In this document: positions 9,071-23,304 of the stretch, piece by piece | Numbering within the stretch: the stretch's first letter is position 1 | Layout of the letters: every line of letters begins with the position of its first letter | Assembly (NCBI RefSeq): GCF_001592435.1 | Contig: NZ_CP014750.1 | Span: 558,001-622,000 of the forward strand | Direction: 5' to 3' | Source of the DNA: Thermococcus peptonophilus | Lineage (GTDB): Archaea > Methanobacteriota_B > Thermococci > Thermococcales > Thermococcaceae | Length of the DNA: 64,000 nt | Notes under the pieces: generated by a model | Databases searched by the model: none | The model's input: only the letters and a program-made list of their open reading frames with translations | Told to the model about the DNA's origin: nothing | Position numbers and translations under genes: made by a program

Positions 9071-9728
9071 TCTCACCACCTTCAAAGGGATTGAAAACCG
9101 CGGGTTCAAGCCCCTTTGTTATGTAAGCCCTTCTCTCAAAATTATCTCTGAGCACCTCGACGACGATATCTGAGAGCGTGTAGATAAAGTTCTCTATCTC
9201 CGGACAGTCGGTGCTGTCGTAAACCAGGATAGCTCTGATGTCCGGGATTTTATCTGCTACCCCAGCTTTTGTGCTCCATATCAACTGATAGGTCTTCTTG
9301 GGATTCTTGAACAGCTTACAGACCCCAGAACTTAAATAAGAGAAGAGCCAGATACGCCGGGTTGAAATTCTCCCAGATAAGGCTCTTACAAAATCACTGT
9401 ACTTGGTAACAAAAACACCGTCGTCAAGATATCCTTTCAGCTGATAAACGTATGGTAGATCCCGCTCTATCCCTTTAAAGCTCCCAAAGACATCGAACAC
9501 TATAAAATTCTCACTGAGTGTCTTTTCTAAAGGAACACCTTCCCTTTCCAAGTTGGACTTGAAAACTAGTAGGGGCTCGTAGAGAACTACAAAGACTGAC
9601 TCCCCACGCCTTATAAGCTCTTTGAGGAGCTTTATTCCAATAACGTCACCGTTGGAGTCAGGCCCCCTCGCAACAACTGTGAGTACGCCGTTTTCAGGAA
9701 CAGAATCAATAAACCTAGAAAGTCTCAT
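9063..9728 (-). CDS. DUF257-like hypothetical protein
   Basis: The protein has 221 residues, is soluble, and starts MRLSRFIDSVPENG. Its layout (a beta strand GVLTVVARG, then GIKLLKELIRRGESVFVVL) looks like a RecA/KaiC fold without a Walker A motif. It is the first gene of a two-gene operon with the DUF257-like gene downstream. GGGGGAG precedes the ATG, and the promoter region is shared with divergent purD. I cannot assign a function; membership in DUF257 is from memory and tentative. Confidence 0.6.
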   Translation of the reverse strand: MRLSRFIDSVPENGVLTVVARGPDSNGDVIGIKLLKELIRRGESVFVVLYEPLLVFKSNLEREGVPLEKTLSENFIVFDVFGSFKGIERDLPYVYQLKGYLDDGVFVTKYSDFVRALSGRISTRRIWLFSYLSSGVCKLFKNPKKTYQLIWSTKAGVADKIPDIRAILVYDSTDCPEIENFIYTLSDIVVEVLRDNFERRAYITKGLEPAVFNPFEGGEND

Positions 9729-9771
9729 GTGTACTCCCCCTTTAATATAGGGGGCAACTTATATTAAACAG

Positions 9772-9794
9772 TTTTTACCAGATAAATGTAAAAA
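9772..9794 (+). promoter_or_regulatory. Perfect purine operator candidate before purD
   Basis: TTTTTAC-CAGATAAAT-GTAAAAA is a perfect 7-base inverted repeat with a 9-base spacer, extended by G and C at the ends (9771-9795). It lies 5 bases before the purD TATA box CTTAAAAATG (9800-9809). This copy defines the consensus used for the other sites. Confidence 0.7.
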
Positions 9795-9839
9795 CAAATC
9801 TTAAAAATGCATATTTTTAACAAATTTATGGTGAACATC

Positions 9840-11135
9840 ATGCGCGTACTGCTCGTCGGTGCGGGTGGGAGAGAGAACGCGATTGCTGAAGCCCTTGCCA
9901 AAGAGGCCGAGCTTTACGTCGTTGGCGGGCACAAGAACCCCGGAATCGCGAGAATTGCAAAGGACTATGGCCTCGCAAAGGAGACAAACGTTGGAAAAGT
10001 TCTCGAATTTGCACTCAAATGGGGCGTAGATATGGCTTTCATAGGGCCTGAAGCGCCCCTTGGGGAGGGCATAGTCAACGTTCTGGAGGAGAACGGTATT
10101 CCAACGGTTGGCCCTTCGAAGGAAGCTGCCATGCTCGAGACAAACAAGGCATTCGCGAGGCAACTGATGGAGAAGTACAAAGTCCCCGGAAGGAAGCTGT
10201 TCAGGGTCTTTGACGACGTTTCAGAAATGAAGGCTTGGATTGACGACTTTGGAAGGCCAGTTGTCGTCAAGCCCCTCGGCCTCACCGGTGGAAAAGGGGT
10301 TAAAGTCGTTGGCTACCAGCTGAAGGACAACGAGGAGGCAAAGACCTACGCAGAGAAGCTGATAAAGAGGGACGGAAAAGTCCTCATCGAGGAGCGCACC
10401 GACGGCGTGGAGTTCACCTTCCAGGTCTTCACCGACGGGAAGAGAGTCGTCCCGATGCCCCTCGCACAGGACTACCCCCACGCCTACGAGGGCGATGTTG
10501 GGCCAATAACCGGCGGTATGGGTTCCTACTCGTGCTCTAACCACCTTCTGCCATTTATAACTGAAAAAGACTACGAAAAGGCCCTTGAGACTCTCAAAGC
10601 AACCGTAGAGGCCATGAGAAAGAACGGGACGCCCTACAGGGGCATCCTCTACGGCCAGTTCATGCTCGCCAAGGACGAGCCCAAGATAATAGAGTTCAAC
10701 GTCCGCTTCGGCGATCCTGAAGCAATGAACGTCCTCCCAATTCTGAAGAGCTCTCTGGTGGAGGTAGGCGAGGGAATAGTGGACGGCAACCTGAAGGGGG
10801 CGGAGTTCGAGCGGAAGGCAACGGTTGTGAAGTACATCGCTCCAAAAGGCTACCCAACCAACCCCATTAGAGGGGTCAAACTTCACGTTGATGAGACCAA
10901 AATTAGGGAGGAGGGAGCTAGGGTCTATTATGCTTCGCTCGATGAGAACTTCACGATGCTCGGCTCAAGGGCTTTGGCCGTTGTTGGAATCGCCGAGTCT
11001 CTGGAAGAAGCTGAAAGAATAGCTTCTGCTGGAATAAAGCACGTGAGAGGGGAGATTTTCTACAGGAAAGACGTGGGAACGAGGGAGAGCATAGGCAGGA
11101 GAATAGAGCTTGTTAGGGCTATTAGGGGTGAATGA
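9840..11135 (+). CDS. purD: GAR synthetase PurD (phosphoribosylamine-glycine ligase)
   Basis: PurD joins glycine to phosphoribosylamine, purine step 2. The 431-residue ATP-grasp protein begins MRVLLVGAGGREN, and has KPLGLTGGKGV (ATP loop) and EFNVRFGDPEAMN (metal and substrate binding). ATG 9840 follows GGTGAACATC. It leads an operon purD-purP-purS-purQ with one-base gaps or short overlaps. The promoter carries the best copy of the candidate purine operator. Confidence 0.96.
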   Translation: MRVLLVGAGGRENAIAEALAKEAELYVVGGHKNPGIARIAKDYGLAKETNVGKVLEFALKWGVDMAFIGPEAPLGEGIVNVLEENGIPTVGPSKEAAMLETNKAFARQLMEKYKVPGRKLFRVFDDVSEMKAWIDDFGRPVVVKPLGLTGGKGVKVVGYQLKDNEEAKTYAEKLIKRDGKVLIEERTDGVEFTFQVFTDGKRVVPMPLAQDYPHAYEGDVGPITGGMGSYSCSNHLLPFITEKDYEKALETLKATVEAMRKNGTPYRGILYGQFMLAKDEPKIIEFNVRFGDPEAMNVLPILKSSLVEVGEGIVDGNLKGAEFERKATVVKYIAPKGYPTNPIRGVKLHVDETKIREEGARVYYASLDENFTMLGSRALAVVGIAESLEEAERIASAGIKHVRGEIFYRKDVGTRESIGRRIELVRAIRGE

Positions 11136-11136
11136 A

Positions 11137-12279
11137 ATGATTGAACGGGAGCAAATTCTTGAGGTTCTCGAAGGGTATGAGAAGGATAAGATAAAGGTGG
11201 GCGTCATCGGGAGCCACTCGGCCCTTGACATAGCCGATGGCGCCAAGGCTGAGGGCTTTAAAACGGTGGTCGTTGCCCAAAGGGGGCGGCACAGGACTTA
11301 TGCCGAGTACTTTAAGGAGAAGAAGACGAGGGACGGCCTGACTAAGGGCTTCATTGACGAGGTAATAGTTCTTGAGAAATTCGGCCAGATAATCGACGTT
11401 CAGGAAGAGCTGAGAAAGAGGAACGTTATCTTCGTCCCGAACAGGTCTTTTGTCGTCTACACTGGCATTGACAGGGTTGAAAACGAATTCAAGGTTCCGC
11501 TCTTCGGGAGCAGAAATCTTCTGAGGAGCGAAGAAAGGAGCGAAGAGAAGAGCTACTACTGGCTCCTTGAGAAGGCAGGTCTCCCCTACCCAGAACCCGT
11601 TAAGCCGGAAGAAATCGACGAGGTAGGTCTCGTTATAGTCAAGCTCCCCCACGCGAAGAAGAGGCTGGAGAGGGGCTTCTTCACGGCCGCTTCTTACAAA
11701 GAGTTCAGAGAGAAGTCAGAGCGCTTAATCAAGCTCGGCGTCATCACCGAGGAAGACCTCGCCAAGGCAAGGATAGAGCGCTACATAATCGGCCCGGTCT
11801 TCAACTTCGACTTCTTCTACTCTCCCTTCGATGAGGAGATAGAGCTCCTCGGAATAGACTGGCGCTTCGAGACGAGTTTAGACGGTCACGTCCGCCTTCC
11901 AGCGAGCCAGCAGCTCACACTTCCAGAGTGGCAGTTCGAGCCCGAATATACCGTCACCGGCCACGCTTCCTCGACGCTCCGCGAGTCTCTTCTGGAGAAG
12001 GTATTCGATATGGCCGAGAAGTACGTCGAGGCAACAAAGAGATACTATCCGCCCGGAATAATTGGGCCGTTCACGCTCCAGACCGCTGTGGACAAGGATC
12101 TGAACTTCTACATCTATGACGTTGCCCCAAGGACAGGCGGAGGAACTAACATCCACATGGCGATGGGACACCCCTACGGCAACTCCCTCTGGAGGAAGGA
12201 AATGAGCACCGGGCGGAGAATTGCACTCGAAATCAAGAGGGCAATAGAGCTGGACGAGCTTGAGAAGGTTGTTACGTGA
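11137..12279 (+). CDS. purP: PurP paralogue 1 (FAICAR synthetase family), with altered ATP-grasp loop
   Basis: PurP formylates AICAR with formate and ATP, replacing the PurH transformylase in archaea. This 380-residue copy has the N-terminal helix MIEREQILEVLEGYEK and the GSHSALDIADGAK motif of the M. jannaschii enzyme. The glycine-rich ATP loop that reads [12 protein letters not shown] there is KLPHAKKRLERGFF here, so nucleotide binding may differ. The C-terminal metal region APRTGGGTNIH is kept. ATG 11137 comes one base after the purD stop. A second PurP lies at 17594. Which copy makes FAICAR cannot be decided from sequence. Confidence 0.85.
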   Translation: MIEREQILEVLEGYEKDKIKVGVIGSHSALDIADGAKAEGFKTVVVAQRGRHRTYAEYFKEKKTRDGLTKGFIDEVIVLEKFGQIIDVQEELRKRNVIFVPNRSFVVYTGIDRVENEFKVPLFGSRNLLRSEERSEEKSYYWLLEKAGLPYPEPVKPEEIDEVGLVIVKLPHAKKRLERGFFTAASYKEFREKSERLIKLGVITEEDLAKARIERYIIGPVFNFDFFYSPFDEEIELLGIDWRFETSLDGHVRLPASQQLTLPEWQFEPEYTVTGHASSTLRESLLEKVFDMAEKYVEATKRYYPPGIIGPFTLQTAVDKDLNFYIYDVAPRTGGGTNIHMAMGHPYGNSLWRKEMSTGRRIALEIKRAIELDELEKVVT

Positions 12280-12289
12280 GGTGATGAGG

Positions 12290-12532
12290 ATGAAGTGGAA
12301 GGTTAAGGTCATCGTAAGGCTCAAGGAAGGTCTCAACGATCCGGAAGGGAGGGTCATCCAGAACGCGCTGAGAAACCTCGGTTTTAAGGTGGAGAACCTT
12401 AGGGTTCCCAAGTACTTCGAGTTTGAGCTTGAGAGCGAAAATCCCGAGAAAGAAGCTGAGGAGATGTGCAGGAAGCTCCTCGCGAATCCGCTCATCCATA
12501 CCTGGGAGTACAGCGTGGAACCGGTGAGCTGA
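12290..12532 (+). CDS. purS: FGAM synthase subunit PurS
   Basis: PurS is the small subunit that bridges PurL and PurQ in the three-part FGAM synthase (purine step 4). The 80-residue protein has the family pattern [15 protein letters not shown] and [12 protein letters not shown] 12290 follows GAGGTGATGAGG. purQ begins one base after its stop codon, consistent with coupled translation. Confidence 0.95.
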   Translation: MKWKVKVIVRLKEGLNDPEGRVIQNALRNLGFKVENLRVPKYFEFELESENPEKEAEEMCRKLLANPLIHTWEYSVEPVS

Positions 12533-12533
12533 G

Positions 12534-13205
12534 ATGGTCAAGTTTGCTGTCATCGTCTTCCCGGGAACGAACTGCGACTTCGAGACGGAGAGAGCTATAC
12601 GGAAAGCGGGGGCGGAAGCTGAACGGGTGTGGTACAAGACCTCGCTGAAGGACTTCGACGGCGTCGTTCTTCCAGGGGGCTTCAGCTACGCCGACTACCT
12701 GAGGGCGGGGGCTATAGCAGCTCGCCAGGAGATAATGGAGAAAGTGAAGGAGTTCGCCCGAGATGGGAAGCCCGTTCTCGGGATATGCAACGGCTTCCAG
12801 GTTCTGACTGAGGCCGGCCTTTTACCCGGGGCGCTGAGGCCGAACAGGGTCCCGAGGTTCATCTGCAGGTGGGTGCACCTCAAGGTCGCCGACACCGAAA
12901 CCCCATTTACCCAGTTCTACGAACCTGGAGAGGTCATCAGGATGCCGATAGCCCACGCAGAGGGCAACTACTACGCTGACGACCCCTCAAAGGTCAGAAT
13001 CGTCTTCCAGTACAGCGACGAGGAAGGCAACATCACGGAAGAGGCGAACCCGAACGGCTCACTCCTAAACATAGCAGCGATAGCAAACGAGAAGGGCAAC
13101 GTTCTAGGAACTATGCCGCACCCGGAGAGGGCGAGCGATCACTTTCTCGGGAGCGAGGACGGTCTGAAGCTGTTCAGGAGCATGGTGGAGTGGGCAAGAG
13201 GGTAA
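12534..13205 (+). CDS. purQ: FGAM synthase glutaminase subunit PurQ
   Basis: PurQ releases ammonia from glutamine for FGAM synthase. The 223-residue class I glutaminase has nucleophile Cys85 in GICNGFQVL and His-Glu in MPHPERA. It ends the purD-purP-purS-purQ operon. purL, its partner, lies 2.2 kb further on after an inserted lipoprotein gene, and has its own promoter with two candidate operators. Confidence 0.96.
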   Translation: MVKFAVIVFPGTNCDFETERAIRKAGAEAERVWYKTSLKDFDGVVLPGGFSYADYLRAGAIAARQEIMEKVKEFARDGKPVLGICNGFQVLTEAGLLPGALRPNRVPRFICRWVHLKVADTETPFTQFYEPGEVIRMPIAHAEGNYYADDPSKVRIVFQYSDEEGNITEEANPNGSLLNIAAIANEKGNVLGTMPHPERASDHFLGSEDGLKLFRSMVEWARG

Positions 13206-13377
13206 AACTTCTCGAGCAGCATTTGTCTTTATTTTTATCAATATTTTTGGTCAGCCTTAAACTACACCTTGTGTTCCTTCTTGTTGGTCAAATTATTCGA
13301 CAAGAATTTAAATAAAAGTACGAGTAATGTGAGGTAGTAGCCTCTGCAACATGACAACATAAAATGGAGGGTTGACA

Positions 13378-15351
13378 TTGAGACGGTTAAGCCTGGTCAT
13401 GCTCTTGATCTTTTTGCTTATTGGCTCTCTGGGATGCATTACTTCCCCGTCGGCACCAACCAACAGTCCAACTTCGAGTACTTCTTCCGCCAGCGCCATC
13501 TCCAGCGCTTCTCAATCCACCCCAGTCAACAGCTCAGTCCCAAGCTCCTGGCTCCACAACTCTACGAAATACTTTGAGGTATATTACCCCCGGGAAGTTC
13601 TGGAAAACCCCGTTTTCCATACGAAGCTCAACATTCTACTCCTTGGAGCGGACTACACCTACGAAAGCTTCTCCAAGCTTTTCCACCGGGAGCCGGAAAG
13701 GGCGAAGATATTCCTCTACGCCTCGAAGGATTCCCTGAAAAACCGCACCGGAGATAATTCAATTTGGTTTGTGAACTATACCTCGAACGAGATATACGTC
13801 TCTCTTATTAACATCACCAGATTCTACTACGCCCCAGAGCTCCTACCCCCAATTGCCGAGCTCGCAGCTGGAAAGAGGCTTCCCGACTACCTGACAGTGG
13901 GGCTTGGAACCCTCGCCTTTGACATCCCTGCAAACACGACAGTAAACCCCGAAACCCTCTATCAAGTCAATTTGAGGAACGGCTACAATGAGAGCCTCTG
14001 GGGCTCTGCTGGAATTCTGGTTGAGTATATCCTTCAAAAATACGGGGGCAATGAGCTGGCAAACCTTTTGACCGGGCAAAGAGTACTGGACATTTCCCAG
14101 AGTGAGCTCGAAGACTACCTAAACAGCACCTTCAGCAAAGTGACTGTTAGGGCTTCCCAAATGAACCTGGAGATAACTCCCAGGATGTTTCCAGAAGAGA
14201 AGAAAGGCCTTCTAAACGGAACGGTCCTCTACTCAGGGATCAACGCTTCCAGTTTTCTTCTGTTCAGGAAAAACGTCAGGCTGGACGTCAATGAAATTAA
14301 GTTGGACGGAAATTCTACACCCTTCCTTCAGGCCTTCACACTGACAATTCCCCTGACGGAAGTCCGCCCCGACTCCGCCGAGCTCAGGTACACCGGGGAC
14401 TACATGAAAGTGCGGAAGGTAATACCCATGGGGGAGTACCTCCAGAGTGGTTTCTTCGGGGATTCAGCATTTTTAAGGGATTTAGAGCTCTTTCCATTCA
14501 TGACTCACAGCCTGATTAACAGAACAATATTAACAGTGCACACCCATGCTGAGACAGTAGCCCCCGGCCGTGAGGTTTCCCCCAACAAATGGGTCTCGGA
14601 TTATCCCCTTGATCTCAATGAATATCTTGGTATTCCAGTTTTCATCGGGCATTTCGAAAACGTCTCCGCTGGAAACCTCACGTTCTATTACTCCGGCATT
14701 TCAAAGGAGACCGCCGAGGAATACACCAATATAACCCAGGAGATACTCCAGTTCGGTATTGAGCGTTTTGGAAGACTCCCTTACAAGGAGTTCAAGGTCG
14801 TCTATGCCGCTGATATGTGGTATATGAGCGCCTCACTGTTTGACATCCTGGCTTACAACGCGGATATTAGGCGGTTCCTCTACGGCTACACCTACGAGGT
14901 GGCCCACTGGTGGGTTCCGGGAACGGTCGTGTTCACCGGAAAAGACTGGTGGTTCAACATGGCTTTTCCAGCTTATTTTAGCCTGAAATACGCGAAAACT
15001 AGGTCAGAGAATGAGTATACAGCCCTGCGGAACTACTACATAAGCACCTACAGGAAGTGGACAAGCTACGGGAAGAAGGAAGTCCCCCTAGTGGACGTGG
15101 AAAATGTTTACGGGAGTGATGTTTACATGGCGTATGCAGTCGGGGCCTATAAGGGAGCGCTCGTTCTGGAGAAGCTTGAAAACTACACAGGCAGAGAAGC
15201 GTTCTATACCGCACTACAGGAGTTCTTTAAAGAGAACACGTTTAAAGAGGGCTACCTGGAGGATTTCGTTAAACTCCTCGAACAGAAGTCAGGTAAAGAA
15301 GTGGCCCCCCTGTTCCAGAACCTGACCACATCAACTGGCCTGCCCGGGTGA
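13378..15351 (+). CDS. Lipoprotein with a dead M1-type metallopeptidase domain
   Basis: This 657-residue protein starts with a signal peptide (MRRLSLVMLLIFLLIGSLGC) whose Cys20 fits a lipobox, followed by a Ser/Thr/Pro-rich linker and many N-x-S/T sites, so it is likely a glycosylated surface protein. The C-terminal half resembles M1 aminopeptidases (gluzincins), but the zinc motif HExxH reads YEVAH and the third ligand Glu in NEGF reads NMAF. It should not bind catalytic zinc. TTG 13378 is chosen because GGAGG precedes it by 6 bases; TTG 13372 is too close to the ribosome site. It has its own TATA box (about 13306-13316) and separates purQ from purL. Confidence 0.75.
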   Translation: MRRLSLVMLLIFLLIGSLGCITSPSAPTNSPTSSTSSASAISSASQSTPVNSSVPSSWLHNSTKYFEVYYPREVLENPVFHTKLNILLLGADYTYESFSKLFHREPERAKIFLYASKDSLKNRTGDNSIWFVNYTSNEIYVSLINITRFYYAPELLPPIAELAAGKRLPDYLTVGLGTLAFDIPANTTVNPETLYQVNLRNGYNESLWGSAGILVEYILQKYGGNELANLLTGQRVLDISQSELEDYLNSTFSKVTVRASQMNLEITPRMFPEEKKGLLNGTVLYSGINASSFLLFRKNVRLDVNEIKLDGNSTPFLQAFTLTIPLTEVRPDSAELRYTGDYMKVRKVIPMGEYLQSGFFGDSAFLRDLELFPFMTHSLINRTILTVHTHAETVAPGREVSPNKWVSDYPLDLNEYLGIPVFIGHFENVSAGNLTFYYSGISKETAEEYTNITQEILQFGIERFGRLPYKEFKVVYAADMWYMSASLFDILAYNADIRRFLYGYTYEVAHWWVPGTVVFTGKDWWFNMAFPAYFSLKYAKTRSENEYTALRNYYISTYRKWTSYGKKEVPLVDVENVYGSDVYMAYAVGAYKGALVLEKLENYTGREAFYTALQEFFKENTFKEGYLEDFVKLLEQKSGKEVAPLFQNLTTSTGLPG

Positions 15352-15376
15352 GCTTCCAACCGAGCTCCTCCCCTGG

Positions 15377-15399
15377 TTTTTACATTTTTCTGTTAAAAT
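15377..15399 (+). promoter_or_regulatory. Purine operator candidate upstream of purL TATA box
   Basis: TTTTTAC-ATTTTTCTG-TTAAAAT matches 12 of 14 positions. It ends 4 bases before the purL TATA element CTTAAAAAC (about 15404-15412) and shares 16 identical bases with the second copy at 15420. Confidence 0.65.
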
Positions 15400-15419
15400 A
15401 AACCTTAAAAACTCCAAAT

Positions 15420-15442
15420 TTTTTACATTTTTCTGGTAATAA
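15420..15442 (+). promoter_or_regulatory. Purine operator candidate downstream of purL TATA box
   Basis: TTTTTAC-ATTTTTCTG-GTAATAA matches 13 of 14 positions. With the copy at 15377 it forms a direct repeat flanking the TATA box, with site starts 43 bases apart (about four helical turns). Confidence 0.65.
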
Positions 15443-15455
15443 AGGAGGTGTCACG

Positions 15456-19625
<4,170 letters not shown>

Positions 19626-19719
19626 GTGATCACCCGGTAAGGTATGCCCTTCTCTGGATATTTAACCCTTTTTCCGCAAGCCTTAAAAGCCCTCATCATT
19701 CTCAAGTCAAAAAGGGTGA

Positions 19720-21195
<1,476 letters not shown>

Positions 21196-21205
21196 GGCTC
21201 CCCTA

Positions 21206-21228
21206 TTTCAACATTTTTAACGCAAAAA
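21206..21228 (+). promoter_or_regulatory. Purine operator candidate upstream of guaAB TATA box
   Basis: TTTCAAC-N9-GCAAAAA matches 11 of 14 positions. The left end TTTCAACATTTTT recurs as its exact reverse complement at 21257-21269, so two opposed copies flank the TATA element ATTTTTAAG (21235-21243). Confidence 0.55.
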
Positions 21229-21246
21229 CAACAGATTTTTAAGCCA

Positions 21247-21269
21247 AAATGATCAAAAAAATGTTGAAA
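21247..21269 (-). promoter_or_regulatory. Purine operator candidate downstream of guaAB TATA box (inverted copy)
   Basis: The reverse strand reads TTTCAACATTTTT at 21269-21257, a 13-base perfect inverted match to 21206-21218. It lies directly before the GGTGGT ribosome site of guaAB. Confidence 0.5.
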
Positions 21270-21279
21270 GGTGGTGCTC

Positions 21280-22203
21280 ATGTGGGAGAACTTCATCGAG
21301 GAGAAGGTTAGGGAGATAAGGGAGACGGTCGGTGATGGAACGGCCATCATTGCGCTCTCCGGCGGCGTTGATAGCTCAACTGCCGCGGTTCTGGCGTACA
21401 GGGCCATAGGGGACAGACTGCACGCGGTATTTGTGAACACGGGCTTCATGCGCAAAGGTGAACCTGAGTTCGTGGTCAAGACTTTCCGCGACGAGTTCGG
21501 GCTGAACCTTCACTACGTGGATGCCAGCGAGCGCTTTTTTAGAGAGCTCAAGGGCGTGACCGACCCAGAGGAGAAGAGGAAGATAATCGGCAGGGTCTTC
21601 ATAGAGGTCTTCGAGGAGATCGCGAGGGATATAAACGCCGCCTTCCTGATCCAGGGTACGATAGCCCCTGACTGGATAGAGAGCCAGGGTAAGATAAAGA
21701 GCCACCACAACGTTGGTGGACTTCCCGAAAGGCTCAACCTCAAGCTGATTGAACCTTTGAGGGACCTCTATAAGGACGAGGTCAGGGAGCTGGCGAAGGA
21801 GCTAGGCCTTCCAGAAAAGATATACAACCGCATGCCCTTCCCTGGGCCGGGGCTGGCCGTTAGGGTTCTCGGAGAGGTGACACCCGAGAGGGTCGCAATC
21901 GTCAGGGAGGCAAACGCTATAGTTGAAGAAGAGATAGAGAAAGCGGGGCTTAAGCCCTGGCAGGCCTTCGCGGTTCTGCTCGGCGTTAAGACAGTCGGCG
22001 TTCAGGGCGACATAAGGGCCTACAAGGAGACGGTAGCGGTTCGCGTTGTTGAGAGCCTCGACGGCATGACTGCCAACGCGATGAACGTCCCGTGGGAGGT
22101 ACTTCAGAGGATAGCCTTCAGGATAACAAGCGAGATTCCAGGGGTTGGGAGGTTGCTCTACGACATCACCAACAAGCCGCCGGCAACGATAGAGTTCGAG
22201 TGA
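21280..22203 (+). CDS. guaAB: GMP synthase ATP-pyrophosphatase subunit B
   Basis: This subunit adenylates XMP and aminates it with ammonia from subunit A. The 307-residue protein has the PP-loop [10 protein letters not shown] near residue 28, and the C-terminal dimer domain ends in [10 protein letters not shown], the family's usual last residues. ATG 21280 is chosen because GGTGGT lies 4 bases before it. The gene is 9 bases upstream of guaAA. Bacteria fuse the two subunits; archaea keep them separate. Confidence 0.96.
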   Translation: MWENFIEEKVREIRETVGDGTAIIALSGGVDSSTAAVLAYRAIGDRLHAVFVNTGFMRKGEPEFVVKTFRDEFGLNLHYVDASERFFRELKGVTDPEEKRKIIGRVFIEVFEEIARDINAAFLIQGTIAPDWIESQGKIKSHHNVGGLPERLNLKLIEPLRDLYKDEVRELAKELGLPEKIYNRMPFPGPGLAVRVLGEVTPERVAIVREANAIVEEEIEKAGLKPWQAFAVLLGVKTVGVQGDIRAYKETVAVRVVESLDGMTANAMNVPWEVLQRIAFRITSEIPGVGRLLYDITNKPPATIEFE

Positions 22204-22212
22204 GGTGGAAGA

Positions 22213-22779
22213 ATGATAGTCATAATGGACAATGGAGGTCAGTACGTCCACAGGATTTGGAGGACTCTCCGCTACCTCGGCGTCGAGGCGAAGATAATCC
22301 CGAATACAACACCGCTCGAGGAGATCAAGACGATGAAGCCGAAGGGGATAATCTTCTCCGGAGGCCCGGACATCAGCAGAACGGGAAACTGCTCTGCAAT
22401 CCTGGAGCACTACGACGAGTTCAACGTTCCAATACTCGGCATCTGTCTCGGACACCAACTCATAGCGAAGCACTTCGGCGGAAAGGTCGGGAGGGGGGAG
22501 AAGGCCGAGTACAGCCTCGTCGAGATAGAGATACTCGATGAGGACGACCTTTTCAAGGGGCTTCCGAGGAAGCTGAGGGTCTGGGAGAGCCACATGGACG
22601 AGGTTAAGGAACTTCCTCCAGGTTTCAAGCTCTTAGCTAAGAGCGAGACCTGTCCCGTCGAGGCAATGAAGCACGAAAGGCTTCCTATCTACGGCGTCCA
22701 GTTCCATCCGGAGGTTGCCCACACCGAACACGGAGCTGAGGTCTACCGCAACTTCGCGGAGCTGTGTGGGGAGCTTTAG
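22213..22779 (+). CDS. guaAA: GMP synthase glutaminase subunit A
   Basis: This 188-residue class I glutaminase supplies ammonia to GMP synthase subunit B. It opens [16 protein letters not shown]. The nucleophile is Cys78 in GICLGHQ, and the His-Glu pair lies in [10 protein letters not shown]. The ATG follows GAGGTGGAAGA. It is the last gene of the guaAB-guaAA unit, and the next gene reads toward it. Confidence 0.96.
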   Translation: MIVIMDNGGQYVHRIWRTLRYLGVEAKIIPNTTPLEEIKTMKPKGIIFSGGPDISRTGNCSAILEHYDEFNVPILGICLGHQLIAKHFGGKVGRGEKAEYSLVEIEILDEDDLFKGLPRKLRVWESHMDEVKELPPGFKLLAKSETCPVEAMKHERLPIYGVQFHPEVAHTEHGAEVYRNFAELCGEL

Positions 22780-22837
22780 AAAAAAGAAGAAAGGTCAGCT
22801 AGTCGATCCTCTCATCATCTTTTCCTCAGCAACGGGT

Positions 22838-23248
22838 TTACTCATCATCCGGGACTATCTCAAGGGAGTATGTAAGCTCGGCACCGCTGAGCTTTACGTG
22901 TGCAGAGGCGGAACAGTATTTATCCTGGCTGAGTTCGATGGCCCTTCTAGCCTTCTCCTCTTTAACGTTTCCGTATATCTTGTAGTGGATGTGAACTCTG
23001 GTGTAGATGCGCGGGTGCTCGTCGCGTCTCTCCCCGGAAATCTCAACTTCCAGCCCCTTTATCGGCTCCCTCATCTTCTGGAGGATCATGACGACGTCGT
23101 ACGCGGTGCACCCGGCCACGCTGAGAAGGAGAAGCTTCATCGGGCTTATGCCGCCATCACCTAAGATGACGGAGCACTTATCGTCTTCCATCCTCCCGAT
23201 GAACTGAAACTCTTTACCTGGCACCCACTTTACTGCCCCTTTGACCAT
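22838..23248 (-). CDS. OsmC/Ohr-family protein
   Basis: OsmC proteins are thiol peroxidases that act on organic hydroperoxides as intertwined dimers. This 136-residue protein has the two expected cysteines, Cys47 in SVAGCTAYDV and Cys112 in DKYCSASAHV. It fits the YhfA-like branch common in Thermococcales. ATG 23248 follows GGTGGTTCC. It is divergent from the radical SAM gene with 56 bases between them, so the promoters abut. Confidence 0.88.
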   Translation of the reverse strand: MVKGAVKWVPGKEFQFIGRMEDDKCSVILGDGGISPMKLLLLSVAGCTAYDVVMILQKMREPIKGLEVEISGERRDEHPRIYTRVHIHYKIYGNVKEEKARRAIELSQDKYCSASAHVKLSGAELTYSLEIVPDDE

Positions 23249-23304
23249 GGAACCACCGAGAGCGCTAAGGTTTACTTTTTTAAATGTATTTCCAAGTGGA
23301 GACC

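Noticed and set aside
10221-10886. Reverse-strand frame of about 221 residues inside purD
   Set aside because: It is a shadow of conserved PurD codons, with no known domain and no start signal.
21802-22593. Reverse-strand open frame of about 263 residues across guaAB and guaAA
   Set aside because: Both genes on the plus strand are unmistakable. The reverse frame follows from the codon bias of the G+C-rich third positions.
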